From Candidatus Methanomethylophilaceae archaeon (GTDB lineage Archaea; Thermoplasmatota; Thermoplasmata; Methanomassiliicoccales; Methanomethylophilaceae): a stretch of DNA of 64,000 bases. A program made the position numbers and the translations under genes. The notes beneath the pieces were generated by a model. The model did not search any database. It was not told the origin of the DNA and saw only the letters and a list, made by a program, of their open reading frames with translations. The number at the start of each line of letters is the position of its first letter. The stretch's first letter is position 1. Below, piece by piece: positions 16,779 through 25,102 of this stretch. Location of the stretch: contig CALULN010000013.1 in NCBI GenBank assembly GCA_944321505.1, forward strand, positions 44,247 to 108,246, read 5' to 3'.

Positions 16779-17109
16779 CCTATCCCTTTCGAGTTTCGTT
16801 TCGGAGTCCTTCGGATCCACTGCCCGCCATCCGGAATCGGGAATGAAAACAGGGTTCGACTCCGACCCTCGTTTATACGGCGCAGATGCCGCCCATCGGC
16901 CATCTTCGAGAAATTATTCCTAACAGCCCTCTCCGATAGGCCCGTAGTCTGGGAAATCGCCCCTGGGTCATCGATGAGTCGGATGCCATACAGTCGAGGA
17001 TAAGCCTCTGGCTATCGGTCGGGATGGACTCCTTCGTAATCCCGACATCTCATCAGGCATACGCCCCTGCCCTCCCGCTCTGACGGCACCCGATTATGGT
17101 CGCCGGACT
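16779..17109. other. Intergenic stretch, nothing recognised
   Basis: 331 bp downstream of tRNA-Ala and beyond the 3' end of the convergent ATPase gene. I see no coding frame with protein-like composition, no second copy of the tRNA 3' end and no clear terminator. It marks the left border of the loosely packed accessory region. Confidence 0.5.
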
Positions 17110-18333
17110 TCATTCCGACAATAGCCAATCGATCACATTCAGATGCCTGATACCGGATCCGGGGTCGCGTCTGACCGCATCGAGGGACAATATGGTCTTG
17201 CGGTACCCGTTCCTCATGTCGGCCAGGGACCTCCGCTCCCTCTCGAAAGTGCCGTCATCCATCACGGATACTGCCACCTGGAACAGCTCGGTCTCCCCGT
17301 CGCGCACAGCGGTAAAGTCCACCTCTGAATCCCGGTAGCGGCCCACTGACACCGTGTACCCGCGCCTCAGGAGCTCCAGGAACACGACGTTCTCCAGCGG
17401 CCTGCTCAGGTCATCGCCGGCGGCATTCTCCAGCACCGCGTTGCGCATGCCGGTGTCGACGGCGTAGTACTTCTCCGCGCTGTTGAGCATCCTCCCGCCG
17501 AGTATGTCGTACCTCTGCACCCGATAGAACACGAACGATTCCAGGAATGCGTCGAGGTATGCGGACATGGTCTTGTAGTCGATGCCCGCGGCCCTGGCCA
17601 TCTTCGGCACGCTGGACAGGTTGCCGATGTTGTGGAGCAGGAACGAAGCGGTGGCGCGCAGCTTGGATAGGTTGACCTTATCCGAGAGCCTGGTGGCGAT
17701 GTCCTTGTACATTATGTCCCCGAACATCCCCTGAAGAAGCTGGCGGTTGAACCTCTCCCCCCGCGACGGATCGACCGCCGGCATGCCACCCCAGACCAGA
17801 TACTCCATGAAACGGGACTGCCTATCGCGCTCCGCATCCGGAGGATTCAGGGCCAGGAACTCCCCGAAAGACAGAGGGAGCATACAGACCTCGAACACCC
17901 TTCCGGTCAGGAAGGTCCTCAGCTCCGATGAGAGGATGAACGCGTTGGAACCGGTGACGTACACATCCAGCCCGTCGGCATCGCCGAGCCTGTTCAGACA
18001 GTCCTCCCAGCCGTTGAGGCGCTGAATCTCGTCTATCAGCACATACGACAGCCCCTGCGGGAGCCTGGACTCCGCCATGTCCAGGACCTGGGCCCCTTCG
18101 GTGATCCCGCGACATCCCAGGGATTCGAGATCGAGATGCAGTATGGCCGATTCGGGAACGCCCTGTTCCTTTAGGCGCATCTCGAACTGGTCCATCAGCG
18201 TTGATTTCCCGCATCTGCGGACTCCCGTGATCACCTTCACGAGATCGGTCCTGCCCCTGGCGGACTCCAGCAGGGACATGTATCCCTCCCTGACAACGAA
18301 CCTGCTCCCTTTCCTGTCGTACACCCGGGCCAT
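17110..18333 (-). CDS. AAA_14 / DUF4143 ATPase (first copy)
   Basis: A 407-residue P-loop ATPase. Walker A is GVRRCGKST (residues 37-45), Walker B is YVLIDEIQR (97-105), and VTGSNAFILSSE is the sensor-1 region typical of AAA_14. The second half is DUF4143 (about 195-370), with an ENVVFLELLRRGYTV stretch and a nuclease-like VDFTAV motif that may be a degenerate PD-(D/E)XK fold. Families like this are abundant in gut archaea and bacteria, often in accessory regions; their role is not established. The ATG at 18333 lies about 20-30 bp from AT-rich sequence that could be its TATA box. Repeated palindromes sit just upstream. Confidence 0.88.
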   Translation of the reverse strand: MARVYDRKGSRFVVREGYMSLLESARGRTDLVKVITGVRRCGKSTLMDQFEMRLKEQGVPESAILHLDLESLGCRGITEGAQVLDMAESRLPQGLSYVLIDEIQRLNGWEDCLNRLGDADGLDVYVTGSNAFILSSELRTFLTGRVFEVCMLPLSFGEFLALNPPDAERDRQSRFMEYLVWGGMPAVDPSRGERFNRQLLQGMFGDIMYKDIATRLSDKVNLSKLRATASFLLHNIGNLSSVPKMARAAGIDYKTMSAYLDAFLESFVFYRVQRYDILGGRMLNSAEKYYAVDTGMRNAVLENAAGDDLSRPLENVVFLELLRRGYTVSVGRYRDSEVDFTAVRDGETELFQVAVSVMDDGTFERERRSLADMRNGYRKTILSLDAVRRDPGSGIRHLNVIDWLLSE

Positions 18334-18360
18334 GAATGCCGATGGATGTCCGGATATTTA

Positions 18361-18423
18361 TTGGATTATAATCCAAGATTTCTATGATTTGCGTGATTTC
18401 GTGGATTATAATCCAAGATTTCT
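18361..18423. repeat. Duplicated palindrome upstream of the AAA/DUF4143 gene
   Basis: The 16-bp perfect palindrome TTGGATTATAATCCAA (18361-18376) is repeated as TGGATTATAATCCA within a second copy at 18401-18416. The copies are exactly 40 bp apart, and both are followed by GATTTCT, so the repeated unit is 22 bp (18362-18383 and 18402-18423). They lie 28-90 bp upstream of the ATPase start, where a repressor or activator dimer could bind on one face of the helix. Confidence 0.75.
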
Positions 18424-18563
18424 GCATGCCGATGTCCGGCGGAACCATGACGGGCGCATACCTTTCGGATCGACCCCCGGCAGCCTGACAGACAGGAATC
18501 TGGGGGCATCCAGTTAAGTACCTGGAACCTGCATAATGCGGGCACCGAGGAGTGAGCCGCACG

Positions 18564-19130
18564 ATGAGGAAATCGATTCTCAGTCTATTCTGCGTCATCG
18601 CCCTGTGCCTGGGGATCGCATGCACGGCAGTGCCGACGGACGGATACGCGGAGCAGACGTACGCTGAAGCAGGAGACGCCGACATCCCCATGTTCGCCGT
18701 CACCGCATCTCCGGTCGTCCTGAGCTTCGGAACCGCCGACGAAGGATATGCGTCCGCACCTGCCGCCCTGACGGTCACGGTCACCAACATCGGCAACCGC
18801 ACCGTGACCCTGGAGCAGCCGGCATCCACAGAGCATTTCGAGGTAGGGGCCCTGTCCGATGAAGATCTCGCCGCAGGCGGCACCGCGACCTTCACCGTGC
18901 AGCCGAAGACCGACCTCCCTGCCGGAGCATACAGCGACAGGATAAGCGTCCGTGGGACCAGCGGTGGAAACTCTGTGGTGGCCGACGTCTTCGCGGGATT
19001 CACCGTTCTGCCAACGGCATCCGCCGTTGAACCGGATGACGGCGGCCGCGACAGCATCCTGAAGGCATCCGCCGCGATCATCGTCGCTCTGCTGGCGATC
19101 GCGATCATGGTGGACGGCAGAAGGGGCTGA
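18564..19130 (+). CDS. Exported surface protein with a DUF/BACON-like beta domain
   Basis: About 188 residues. It starts with a signal peptide (MRKSILSLFCVIALCLGIAC, cleavage likely near residue 28-31). Residues ~45-150 form one immunoglobulin-like beta domain with the pattern ...PVVLSFGTADEGYASAP, then LTVTVTNIGNRTVTLEQP, and LAAGGTATFTVQPKTDLPAG. That pattern is common in tandem arrays on secreted proteins of gut Firmicutes. A C-terminal transmembrane helix (KASAAIIVALLAIAIMV) and the short basic tail DGRRG anchor it to the membrane. It is probably displayed on the cell surface. ATG 18564 is preferred over GTG 18552 because of the upstream GAGGAG. Confidence 0.75.
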   Translation: MRKSILSLFCVIALCLGIACTAVPTDGYAEQTYAEAGDADIPMFAVTASPVVLSFGTADEGYASAPAALTVTVTNIGNRTVTLEQPASTEHFEVGALSDEDLAAGGTATFTVQPKTDLPAGAYSDRISVRGTSGGNSVVADVFAGFTVLPTASAVEPDDGGRDSILKASAAIIVALLAIAIMVDGRRG

Positions 19131-19553
19131 CCGCACCCCCTCCCATCATGACATCCGCGGTCGGCAAAGGCGCATAGCACCCAAGCGGCGGCACGACGGT
19201 ACCGTTTCCCGACAACGGGATGGCTCTGAGACGGATACAGACCAATAATTGCTTAATGGCACCTTTCCCTTCGATTAACTCCGAATATTGATACAAAATG
19301 TATCAGAATTCCGAGTTAGTGCTGCTTTTTCCTTTGATTAATCCGGAAAATAAACAGCAATAGGGCACCCTCTGATGCGGAGAATCGACTGCTTCAACCC
19401 CCCCCCCCTCCGATCCCATAAACAGGGGCGATTCCGAGTCTCCGCCACATCCGATTATATCGGAGAAGCGATGCGACCGAATGCGGACCGGCCCGCATCC
19501 GATGCCTGGCGCTACATCGGATGCGATCATCGAAACGCAGAAGATAATCGTCC
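19131..19553. other. Intergenic region with a long imperfect inverted repeat
   Basis: No credible gene. It contains a 20-bp inverted repeat with 17 matches (19276-19295 and 19299-19318) around an AAA loop, with outer ends TAACTC/GAGTTA and inner arms TGATACA/TGTATCA. The flanks carry similar CCTT(C/T)GATTAA words (near 19268 and 19331). A run of ten C lies near 19400. It could be a palindromic mobile remnant or a regulatory site. Confidence 0.5.
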
Positions 19554-20194
19554 ATGGCCATCGGAGAATCTCTGACCTGCCTGCTCTCGGGGCTGGGGGA
19601 TGCGGGAGTGCTCCTCGGCGTGCTGCTGGTATTCCTCATCGACGCGCTGATGGTCCCCGCCCTGCCGGAGGTCTTCTTCATCGGCGCCTACACGACCCAC
19701 CCCGACCCGCTCTTCGGGATCCTTCTCCTCACGGCATCCTTCATCGGCGAGGCATCGGGGGCGCTGGCGCTCTATGCGGCGGTCAGAAGGGCCGGGCCCG
19801 GAGGAAGGGCGAAGCGGCTGGTGGAACGCTATTCGGGGATGCTGCCTACCAAGGACGAGAGGTCGGTCCTGCTGAACAGGATCATCCCGGTCATACCGTT
19901 CTGCGGGGCCTTCATCGCATTGAGCGATTGGATGTCAGGAGATGCTCCGCATACATCGCCATCGGCTTCTTCGCGAGATACGGGTTCCTGCTGCTGTTCA
20001 GCTCGGAGATGCATTCCGTCTACGGCAGCGGCACGGCCTCCGCAGCATCGCTGGCGCTGGCGGCCGCCCTGGTGTCGATAGGTCTGGTCGCATCCCTGAT
20101 CAGACGGAACAGAAGGCTGCATGCCGGACGCTCACGGCCCCAGCGATGTCAACGGCACCACGTACACGCCGTCGGGACGCCTGTAGGCATATGA
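19554..20194 (+). pseudogene. Frameshifted DedA/VTT-like membrane protein
   Basis: From ATG 19554 the frame encodes a hydrophobic protein (GVLLGVLLVFLIDALMVPALPE, then HPDPLFGILLLTASFIGEASGALALYAAVRR, and LLNRIIPVIPFCGAFIALSDW). It then turns into a low-quality translation until 20081. In another frame the protein continues naturally (VRRCSAYIAIGFFARYGFLLLFSSEM, then SLALAAALVSIGLVASLIRRNRR) to a stop at 20194. One missing base at about 19930-19945 explains the break. The layout resembles DedA/SNARE-associated (VTT) membrane proteins. It is either a genuine pseudogene or an assembly error. Its tail would overlap the convergent ATPase gene by 63 bp. Confidence 0.7.
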
Positions 20195-21403
20195 TGCCAG
20201 GCCGCAGACCACGCACAGCAGCGACGGCGGGTAGCCGTTCTCCGTGAAGAACCTCGACAGAGAAAGAAGGTTCTCTGCGGCGGCATCCACCTGCCCGGTG
20301 CCGAGCTTGATCTCGAAGAGGCCCCATCTGCCGTCCGCCATCTCTACGACCGCATCCGCTTCCCTGCCGCGGCCGTCCCTGTAGTGGAACATGCGCCCGC
20401 CGGAGCACTCGGAGTAGATCCGCAGATCGTGCTCGCACAGAGCCTCGAACATGAGTCCGAATGTGCTGAGGTCGGCCTTCAGCCTCTGATGGCTCAGCCT
20501 GAGCGCGGCTATCGACAGCGACACGTCTGTGAGATGGCGCTTCAAAGCCTTCCCGATACGGGCATCCGACCTCACGTTGGGACTGAACGCCGGGGTGTCG
20601 TCTGTGAGGTGCATCCTGTACAGGCAGTCGGCGTACTCCGCATATGTGTCGGGAGAGATGGATCCGTTGTCGTACTCCTTCATATCCGACATAACCTTCG
20701 CGTTGGAGGCGAGGGTGCTCTCGTTGCGGGACAGCGAGCGTATCAGCATCTCCATCTTCCTCCGGCTGCGCTCCCTGCCGTCCATGTAGGCGGCATCCTC
20801 CGCCGCGTGCTCGATGTAATCGCGGGCCATCCTCCCGGGATCCCCCTTCGTCACTATGGCGCCCGGCCATCCGCCGCGGATCGCCAACCTGATTAGACTG
20901 TCCAGGGAGGATTCCGACCTCCTCCCCTGCTCCATCGCTCCGTTGAACATACCGGACAGTGAGGCGCTGCCGTCCGAATCCCCGGATTCCAGAAGCGTCA
21001 TGGTGCGCATCCTGATCCGTCCGATGCGCCCCGTCCCGCTGTGCACATATTCCTTCCTGCGGGGTATCGACGAACCCGTCAGCAGGAACCTGCCCTTCCC
21101 CTGACCGCGGTCGACCTCGGACCGGACCGCATCCCAGATGGCCGGAACCTCCTGCCATTCATCGATCAGCCTGGGCTCCTCACCCATAAGGATGCCATGG
21201 GGGTCCGATGCGGCGATGTCCCTGCCGGGAACCGGACCGACCGCATCCGCCACTCTGAATTCGCTGCGGGAGTGGTTCTCTGCCGTCCAGGTCTTGCCGC
21301 ACCAACGCGGACCCTCGATGGAGACTGCGCCGAAAGACTCCAGCATCGCCTCCACCTCTGCATCGATGAGCCTCGGCCTGTAGCCTTCGGGTGTCAGAGC
21401 CAT
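20132..21403 (-). CDS. AAA / DUF4143 ATPase (second copy)
   Basis: A 423-residue protein. Walker A is GPRWCGKTW (residues 31-39) and Walker B-like RLIDEWQEV lies at 78-86. The sensor FLLTGSS is followed by the family's PRR...HSGTGRIGRIRMRTMTL. DUF4143 lies at about 205-370, and a C-terminal nuclease-like element GREADAVVEMADGRWGLFEIKLG has the D...E-x-K spacing of PD-(D/E)XK folds. It is clearly a different subfamily from the copy at 17110. Its promoter region carries 2.5 copies of a 23-bp tandem repeat. Function is unknown; a defence or toxin role is speculation. Confidence 0.88.
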   Translation of the reverse strand: MALTPEGYRPRLIDAEVEAMLESFGAVSIEGPRWCGKTWTAENHSRSEFRVADAVGPVPGRDIAASDPHGILMGEEPRLIDEWQEVPAIWDAVRSEVDRGQGKGRFLLTGSSIPRRKEYVHSGTGRIGRIRMRTMTLLESGDSDGSASLSGMFNGAMEQGRRSESSLDSLIRLAIRGGWPGAIVTKGDPGRMARDYIEHAAEDAAYMDGRERSRRKMEMLIRSLSRNESTLASNAKVMSDMKEYDNGSISPDTYAEYADCLYRMHLTDDTPAFSPNVRSDARIGKALKRHLTDVSLSIAALRLSHQRLKADLSTFGLMFEALCEHDLRIYSECSGGRMFHYRDGRGREADAVVEMADGRWGLFEIKLGTGQVDAAAENLLSLSRFFTENGYPPSLLCVVCGLASYAYRRPDGVYVVPLTSLGP

Positions 21404-21444
21404 GATTCAACCACACCGTCATCAGTAATAACGGTTGTGGAAAA

Positions 21445-21501
21445 CCTTCGACTCACTAGCAGGATTTCCTTCGACTCACTAGCAGGATTTCCTTCGACTC
21501 A
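21445..21501. repeat. 23-bp tandem repeat, 2.5 copies
   Basis: Unit starting CCTTCGACTCACTAGC and ending AGGATTT, perfect at 21445-21467 and 21468-21490, with the first 11 bases again at 21491-21501. It lies 42-98 bp upstream of the second AAA/DUF4143 gene. Confidence 0.8.
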
Positions 21502-21568
21502 GAATCGGCTCCATTCCCCGATCTGACTCAGACCCAGATGCTCAGATGGCCGCCCTGGGAGTATGCCT

Positions 21569-22987
21569 TCAGTCCCACTCGGTCACACCGGTGGAATCGG
21601 AGAGGCAGTCCTTGGTGAACACGGGCTCTTCGATCCCTTCCTTCTTCTGCCTGCGGTAGTCCCTGTACGCCTCCAATCCCCTGCCGGCCAGGCGGATCAT
21701 GATGAAGGTGCTGAAGAACGCACAGGACGCCAGCAGGATATCCATGAACACCGTCAGCTCGTCGGATGCGAAGAAGCAGGACAGGAACACCACCGCCAGC
21801 AGCAGGCCCTTCATGGCCAGGTTGGCCGCGCGGCCCTCCTTTATGAGCATCAGGTTGCCCTCTCCGATGACCACGTCGGATATGAGGCAGGTAAACGCGA
21901 AGACGAACATGAACACCGCCACCATGTACGGGGACACCCAGCCGATGGCCTCGGTGAATATGAACTGCAGCAGCGGGATGGAGTCGGACCCGTTGGCCTG
22001 GTACTGTTGGTAGATGGCGTCGAAGTCCGCGTAGGACAGGATGACCAGAGCGGTCATGGTGCTGACCACGGTATCGATGAGGACGCCCAGCGCCTGGGTG
22101 TATCCCTGGGAGACGGGATGCTTGACATGGGCCATGGCGGACAGGTTGGTGATGGTACCGATGCCGGCTTCGTTGGACCAGACGCCCCTCTTCATGCCGG
22201 TTATCACGATGACGGACCCGAACCCTCCTCCGAGGACGGCCGGGAGGTTGAAGGCGTACTCGAAGATCATGCCGAAGGCGTTTATGACGCCACCGTCGCT
22301 GAGGACGATGGATGCTATGCAGATGATGAACCACCCGATGGCCATGAACGGCACGATCTTCACGGACAGATCCGCTATACGGTACACCCCGCCGATGAGG
22401 ATCAGCCCGGTGACGGCGGTGAGTATGCATGCGAACACCAGGTGGGTCCATTCGTAGTCGAAGGCCCCCTGGACGGCCTCCGACATGCTGATGACCTCGC
22501 CGGAGACGAATCCAACGAGGTACATCATGATCATGAAGAAGGCGGCGAGCATCCCCAGGCGCTTCATGCCCAGCCCGTGGAAGAGCGTGTATGCGGGGCC
22601 TCCGCGGTATCCGCCGTTCTCCTTGGGGACCTTGTAGATCTGGGCGATGACGGTCTCGAGGAAGCTGGTGGCCATGCCGATGCCGGCGAATATCCACATC
22701 CAGAAGATGGCTCCGGGACCTCCGGCGACGATGGCCATGATGGGGCCGGTGATGTTGCCGACGCCGATGCGGGACCCCATGGACATGCAGAAAACCTGGA
22801 ACGGGGTGAGCTTCCCCTCCTGGTGCTCGAAGTCGCGGCGGAACGTGACCCTGCACATCTCCTTCAGGGACGACACCTGGAGCCCTTTCAAACGGATCGT
22901 CGCGTAGAGGCCCACGCAGATTATGAGCACGAATGCGATGTTCCAGATGTTGCTGTCTATGAAGTCGAGGACGTCCATCAGATCCAC
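21569..22987 (-). CDS. Alanine/glycine:cation symporter (AGCS family)
   Basis: A 472-residue multi-pass membrane protein that imports alanine or glycine with Na+ (or H+). The family signature is complete: FCMSMGSRIGVGNITGPIMAIVAGGPGAIFWMW near residues 67-100, KENGGYRGGPAYTLFHGLG, and GMKRGVWSNEAGIGTITNLSAMAHVKHPVSQGYTQ. A palindromic GTATATAC box (23017-23024) lies 30-37 bp upstream and is its likely TATA box. It appears monocistronic. It is the most ordinary gene of the accessory stretch. Confidence 0.92.
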   Translation of the reverse strand: MDLMDVLDFIDSNIWNIAFVLIICVGLYATIRLKGLQVSSLKEMCRVTFRRDFEHQEGKLTPFQVFCMSMGSRIGVGNITGPIMAIVAGGPGAIFWMWIFAGIGMATSFLETVIAQIYKVPKENGGYRGGPAYTLFHGLGMKRLGMLAAFFMIMMYLVGFVSGEVISMSEAVQGAFDYEWTHLVFACILTAVTGLILIGGVYRIADLSVKIVPFMAIGWFIICIASIVLSDGGVINAFGMIFEYAFNLPAVLGGGFGSVIVITGMKRGVWSNEAGIGTITNLSAMAHVKHPVSQGYTQALGVLIDTVVSTMTALVILSYADFDAIYQQYQANGSDSIPLLQFIFTEAIGWVSPYMVAVFMFVFAFTCLISDVVIGEGNLMLIKEGRAANLAMKGLLLAVVFLSCFFASDELTVFMDILLASCAFFSTFIMIRLAGRGLEAYRDYRRQKKEGIEEPVFTKDCLSDSTGVTEWD

Positions 22988-23388
22988 GATGCCACCGGGT
23001 GTCGGAAGGGCTGGCCGTATATACCTGCATCGGCGGTCGTATACACCGGTGCATCCGGGGTCAACCGGAGAGGGATCCGATGATCCCGTCGGCTACGGAT
23101 TCATCCGCACCGAATGTCGTCATCAAATCGATCGTTCCGACCAAGGATGATATAGATGCTGTTTCGGTCTGAGCAACGGACTATGAAGTCCGGCTCGTGA
23201 GAATCTGACGAACAACACTGTTCACCTCAGCAAATCGATCAGAACTGAATCCGAGTCACATTACGAATGTGTGGATAAATTCGGAATCAGCTTCTGCGAC
23301 TACTTTTCCATATTCGGAATCAAACTCTTCCCTGTGAACTACCACTGGTTCTACGAAAGCAGCTCCATACAACTGGATTGGTGATATC
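22988..23388. other. Intergenic region: symporter promoter and short direct repeats
   Basis: It contains the symporter TATA box (GTATATAC, 23017-23024). The word ATTCGGAATCA occurs twice (about 23279 and 23313), and GGTGAT lies just before the small membrane protein start. I see no credible gene on either strand. Confidence 0.5.
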
Positions 23389-23586
23389 ATGAACGAGACA
23401 AGCCATGTTCTGATCGGATGCACGGCCATACTGGCCGGATTCATGCTGTTCTGCACGGACATGCTGGCCTGGTCCTTCGGGCGTGCCGAGATGGGTCACA
23501 CCTGGTGGACCCTGATCAGCATCATCATCGTGCTGGTCGGAGTGTACATCCTGTACCGCGAGCACAAGCACGGCAGTGGCGAATGA
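23389..23586 (+). CDS. Small two-helix membrane protein
   Basis: A 65-residue protein: helix 1 HVLIGCTAILAGFMLFCTDMLAW, a short loop GRAEMGHTW, helix 2 WTLISIIIVLVGVYILY, and a charged His/Lys tail REHKHGSGE. A strong GGTGAT ribosome-binding site lies 7 bp before the ATG. No family is recognised; a small membrane regulator is only a guess. Confidence 0.65.
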   Translation: MNETSHVLIGCTAILAGFMLFCTDMLAWSFGRAEMGHTWWTLISIIIVLVGVYILYREHKHGSGE

Positions 23587-23590
23587 AACC

Positions 23591-25057
23591 TTATGCGCCC
23601 CTTCCGGGGGCACCTCCCGCTTTCTTGAGCAGGTCCATCCTGAAGTCGTAGTACGCGGGAGTCATGTCCATGTGGTGGATGTGGGGGTTCTCGAACCTCT
23701 GCTCCTCCTGCCAGATCTCGTCCCTCAGCTGCGACTCCACGTAGTCCCTGATCTCCGTCAGCGGCGTCGGGGCGGACAGGCGCTTCCCGTCCCTCATGAC
23801 CGGCCTCAGCAGGCTCTTGGCCGTGCACCCTTCGAGGACGATGTCCTTCCAGGGCTTGGACGGGTCCACCACCCTGAAGGGCGACGACAGATCCACCGTC
23901 TCGGATTCCAGGGCGATGATGTCGCAGACCGCATGGCCTGTGCCGTCGTATGCCCGGTACACGGATTTTCTGCCGGGGTTGGTGATCTTCTCCACAGCCT
24001 CCGAGACCTTGATGGTGGGTATCTGCACCCCTTCCCTCTCGATGCTGGCTATCTTGTACACAGCACCCAGGACGGGGTCGCTCTTGGCGGTGATGAGACG
24101 CTCCCCCACGCCGAAGGCGTCTATGCGCCCGCCCTGGTCGATGATCGATGTTATAGAATACTCGTCCAGGCTGTTGGAGGCGATGATCCTGCAGTCCTGC
24201 AGCCCGGCGGCGTCCAGCATCCTGCGGACCTCCTTGGACAGGTACGCCAGATCGCCGGAGTCCAGGCGGACGCCCTTCAGGCGCTTGCCCATGGGTTCCA
24301 GCACCTCTTTGGCGCAGCGTATGGCATTGGGGGCCCCGGACCTGAGGACGTCGTAGGTGTCGATGAGCAGCACGGTGTCGTCGGGATAGGTCTCCGCGTA
24401 CCTGCGGAAGGCTTCGAACTCCGAGTCATGGTACATGACCCAGCTGTGGGCCATGGTCCCGCTTATGGGTATTCCGAACATCTGCCCCGCAAGGACGGTG
24501 GCACTGCCGCCCGCCCCGCCTATGTATGCGGCCCTAGCGCCGTAGACGGCGGCGTCCATGTTATGGGCCCGGCGGGCTCCGAAGTCGGATACCCCTCTGC
24601 CCTGTGCCGCCCTGACGATCCTGCGGGCCTTGGTGGCGATGAGGGACTGGTGGTTCACCTGAGCAAGCACGGCGGTCTCCGCCAGCTGGGCGTCTATCAT
24701 GGGAGCGGTGACGGTTATGACCGGCTCGTTGGGGTACATGACCGTTCCCTCGGGGAAAGCGTCGACATCCCCCTTGAAGCGGTAGTCTGCAAGGTAGTCC
24801 AGGAACCCCTCGTCGAACATCCTCAGAGAAGACAGGTACGCTATGTCCTCCTCGCCGAAGGACATGCCCTCCAGGATCTCCAGCACCTGCTCCAGGCCGG
24901 CGAAGACGGCGAAGCCCCCTCCGTCCGGTATCCTGCGGAAGAAGACGTCGAAGGTCACCCTGTCGTCGTGCCTGCCCTCCAGGAAGTACCCGTTGGACAT
25001 GGTCATCTCGTACAGGTCGGTCATCATGGAGAGGTTGCGGCTGCTGTTGATGGTCAT
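23591..25057 (-). CDS. pncB: Nicotinate phosphoribosyltransferase
   Basis: NAD-salvage enzyme that makes nicotinate mononucleotide from nicotinate and PRPP. The family start (SRNLSMMTDLYEMTMSNGYF), FDVFFRRIPDGGGFAVFAGLE, the PRPP-site region GVRLDSGDLAYLSKEVR, ASNSLDEYSI, and FGVGERLITAKSDPVLGAVYKI are all present. I chose ATG 25057, giving 488 residues, because it matches the family N-terminus and lies about 30 bp from the TATA-like TTTTATC at 25087-25094. GTG or ATG codons up to 25084 are possible. The downstream neighbour is the oppositely oriented small membrane protein. Confidence 0.92.
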   Translation of the reverse strand: MTINSSRNLSMMTDLYEMTMSNGYFLEGRHDDRVTFDVFFRRIPDGGGFAVFAGLEQVLEILEGMSFGEEDIAYLSSLRMFDEGFLDYLADYRFKGDVDAFPEGTVMYPNEPVITVTAPMIDAQLAETAVLAQVNHQSLIATKARRIVRAAQGRGVSDFGARRAHNMDAAVYGARAAYIGGAGGSATVLAGQMFGIPISGTMAHSWVMYHDSEFEAFRRYAETYPDDTVLLIDTYDVLRSGAPNAIRCAKEVLEPMGKRLKGVRLDSGDLAYLSKEVRRMLDAAGLQDCRIIASNSLDEYSITSIIDQGGRIDAFGVGERLITAKSDPVLGAVYKIASIEREGVQIPTIKVSEAVEKITNPGRKSVYRAYDGTGHAVCDIIALESETVDLSSPFRVVDPSKPWKDIVLEGCTAKSLLRPVMRDGKRLSAPTPLTEIRDYVESQLRDEIWQEEQRFENPHIHHMDMTPAYYDFRMDLLKKAGGAPGRGA

Positions 25058-25102
25058 GCTACGTCCCGCCATGTCCTGCACCACCGATAAAACCCGCGTC
25101 CG

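Noticed and set aside
16848..16900. T-arm-like sequence (AGGGT ... ACCCT around TTCGACTC) downstream of tRNA-Ala
   Set aside because: The loop is 9 nt, not 7, and no acceptor, D or anticodon arms can be fitted; not a tRNA.
17110..21403. Insertion sequence or transposase in the accessory region
   Set aside because: Both large genes are AAA/DUF4143 ATPases with Walker motifs; no DDE or HUH transposase motif and no flanking terminal inverted repeats were seen.
16702..23388. tRNA-Ala as attachment site of a mobile element with direct-repeat end
   Set aside because: I found no second copy of the tRNA 3' end and no integrase; kept only as a hypothesis about the island.
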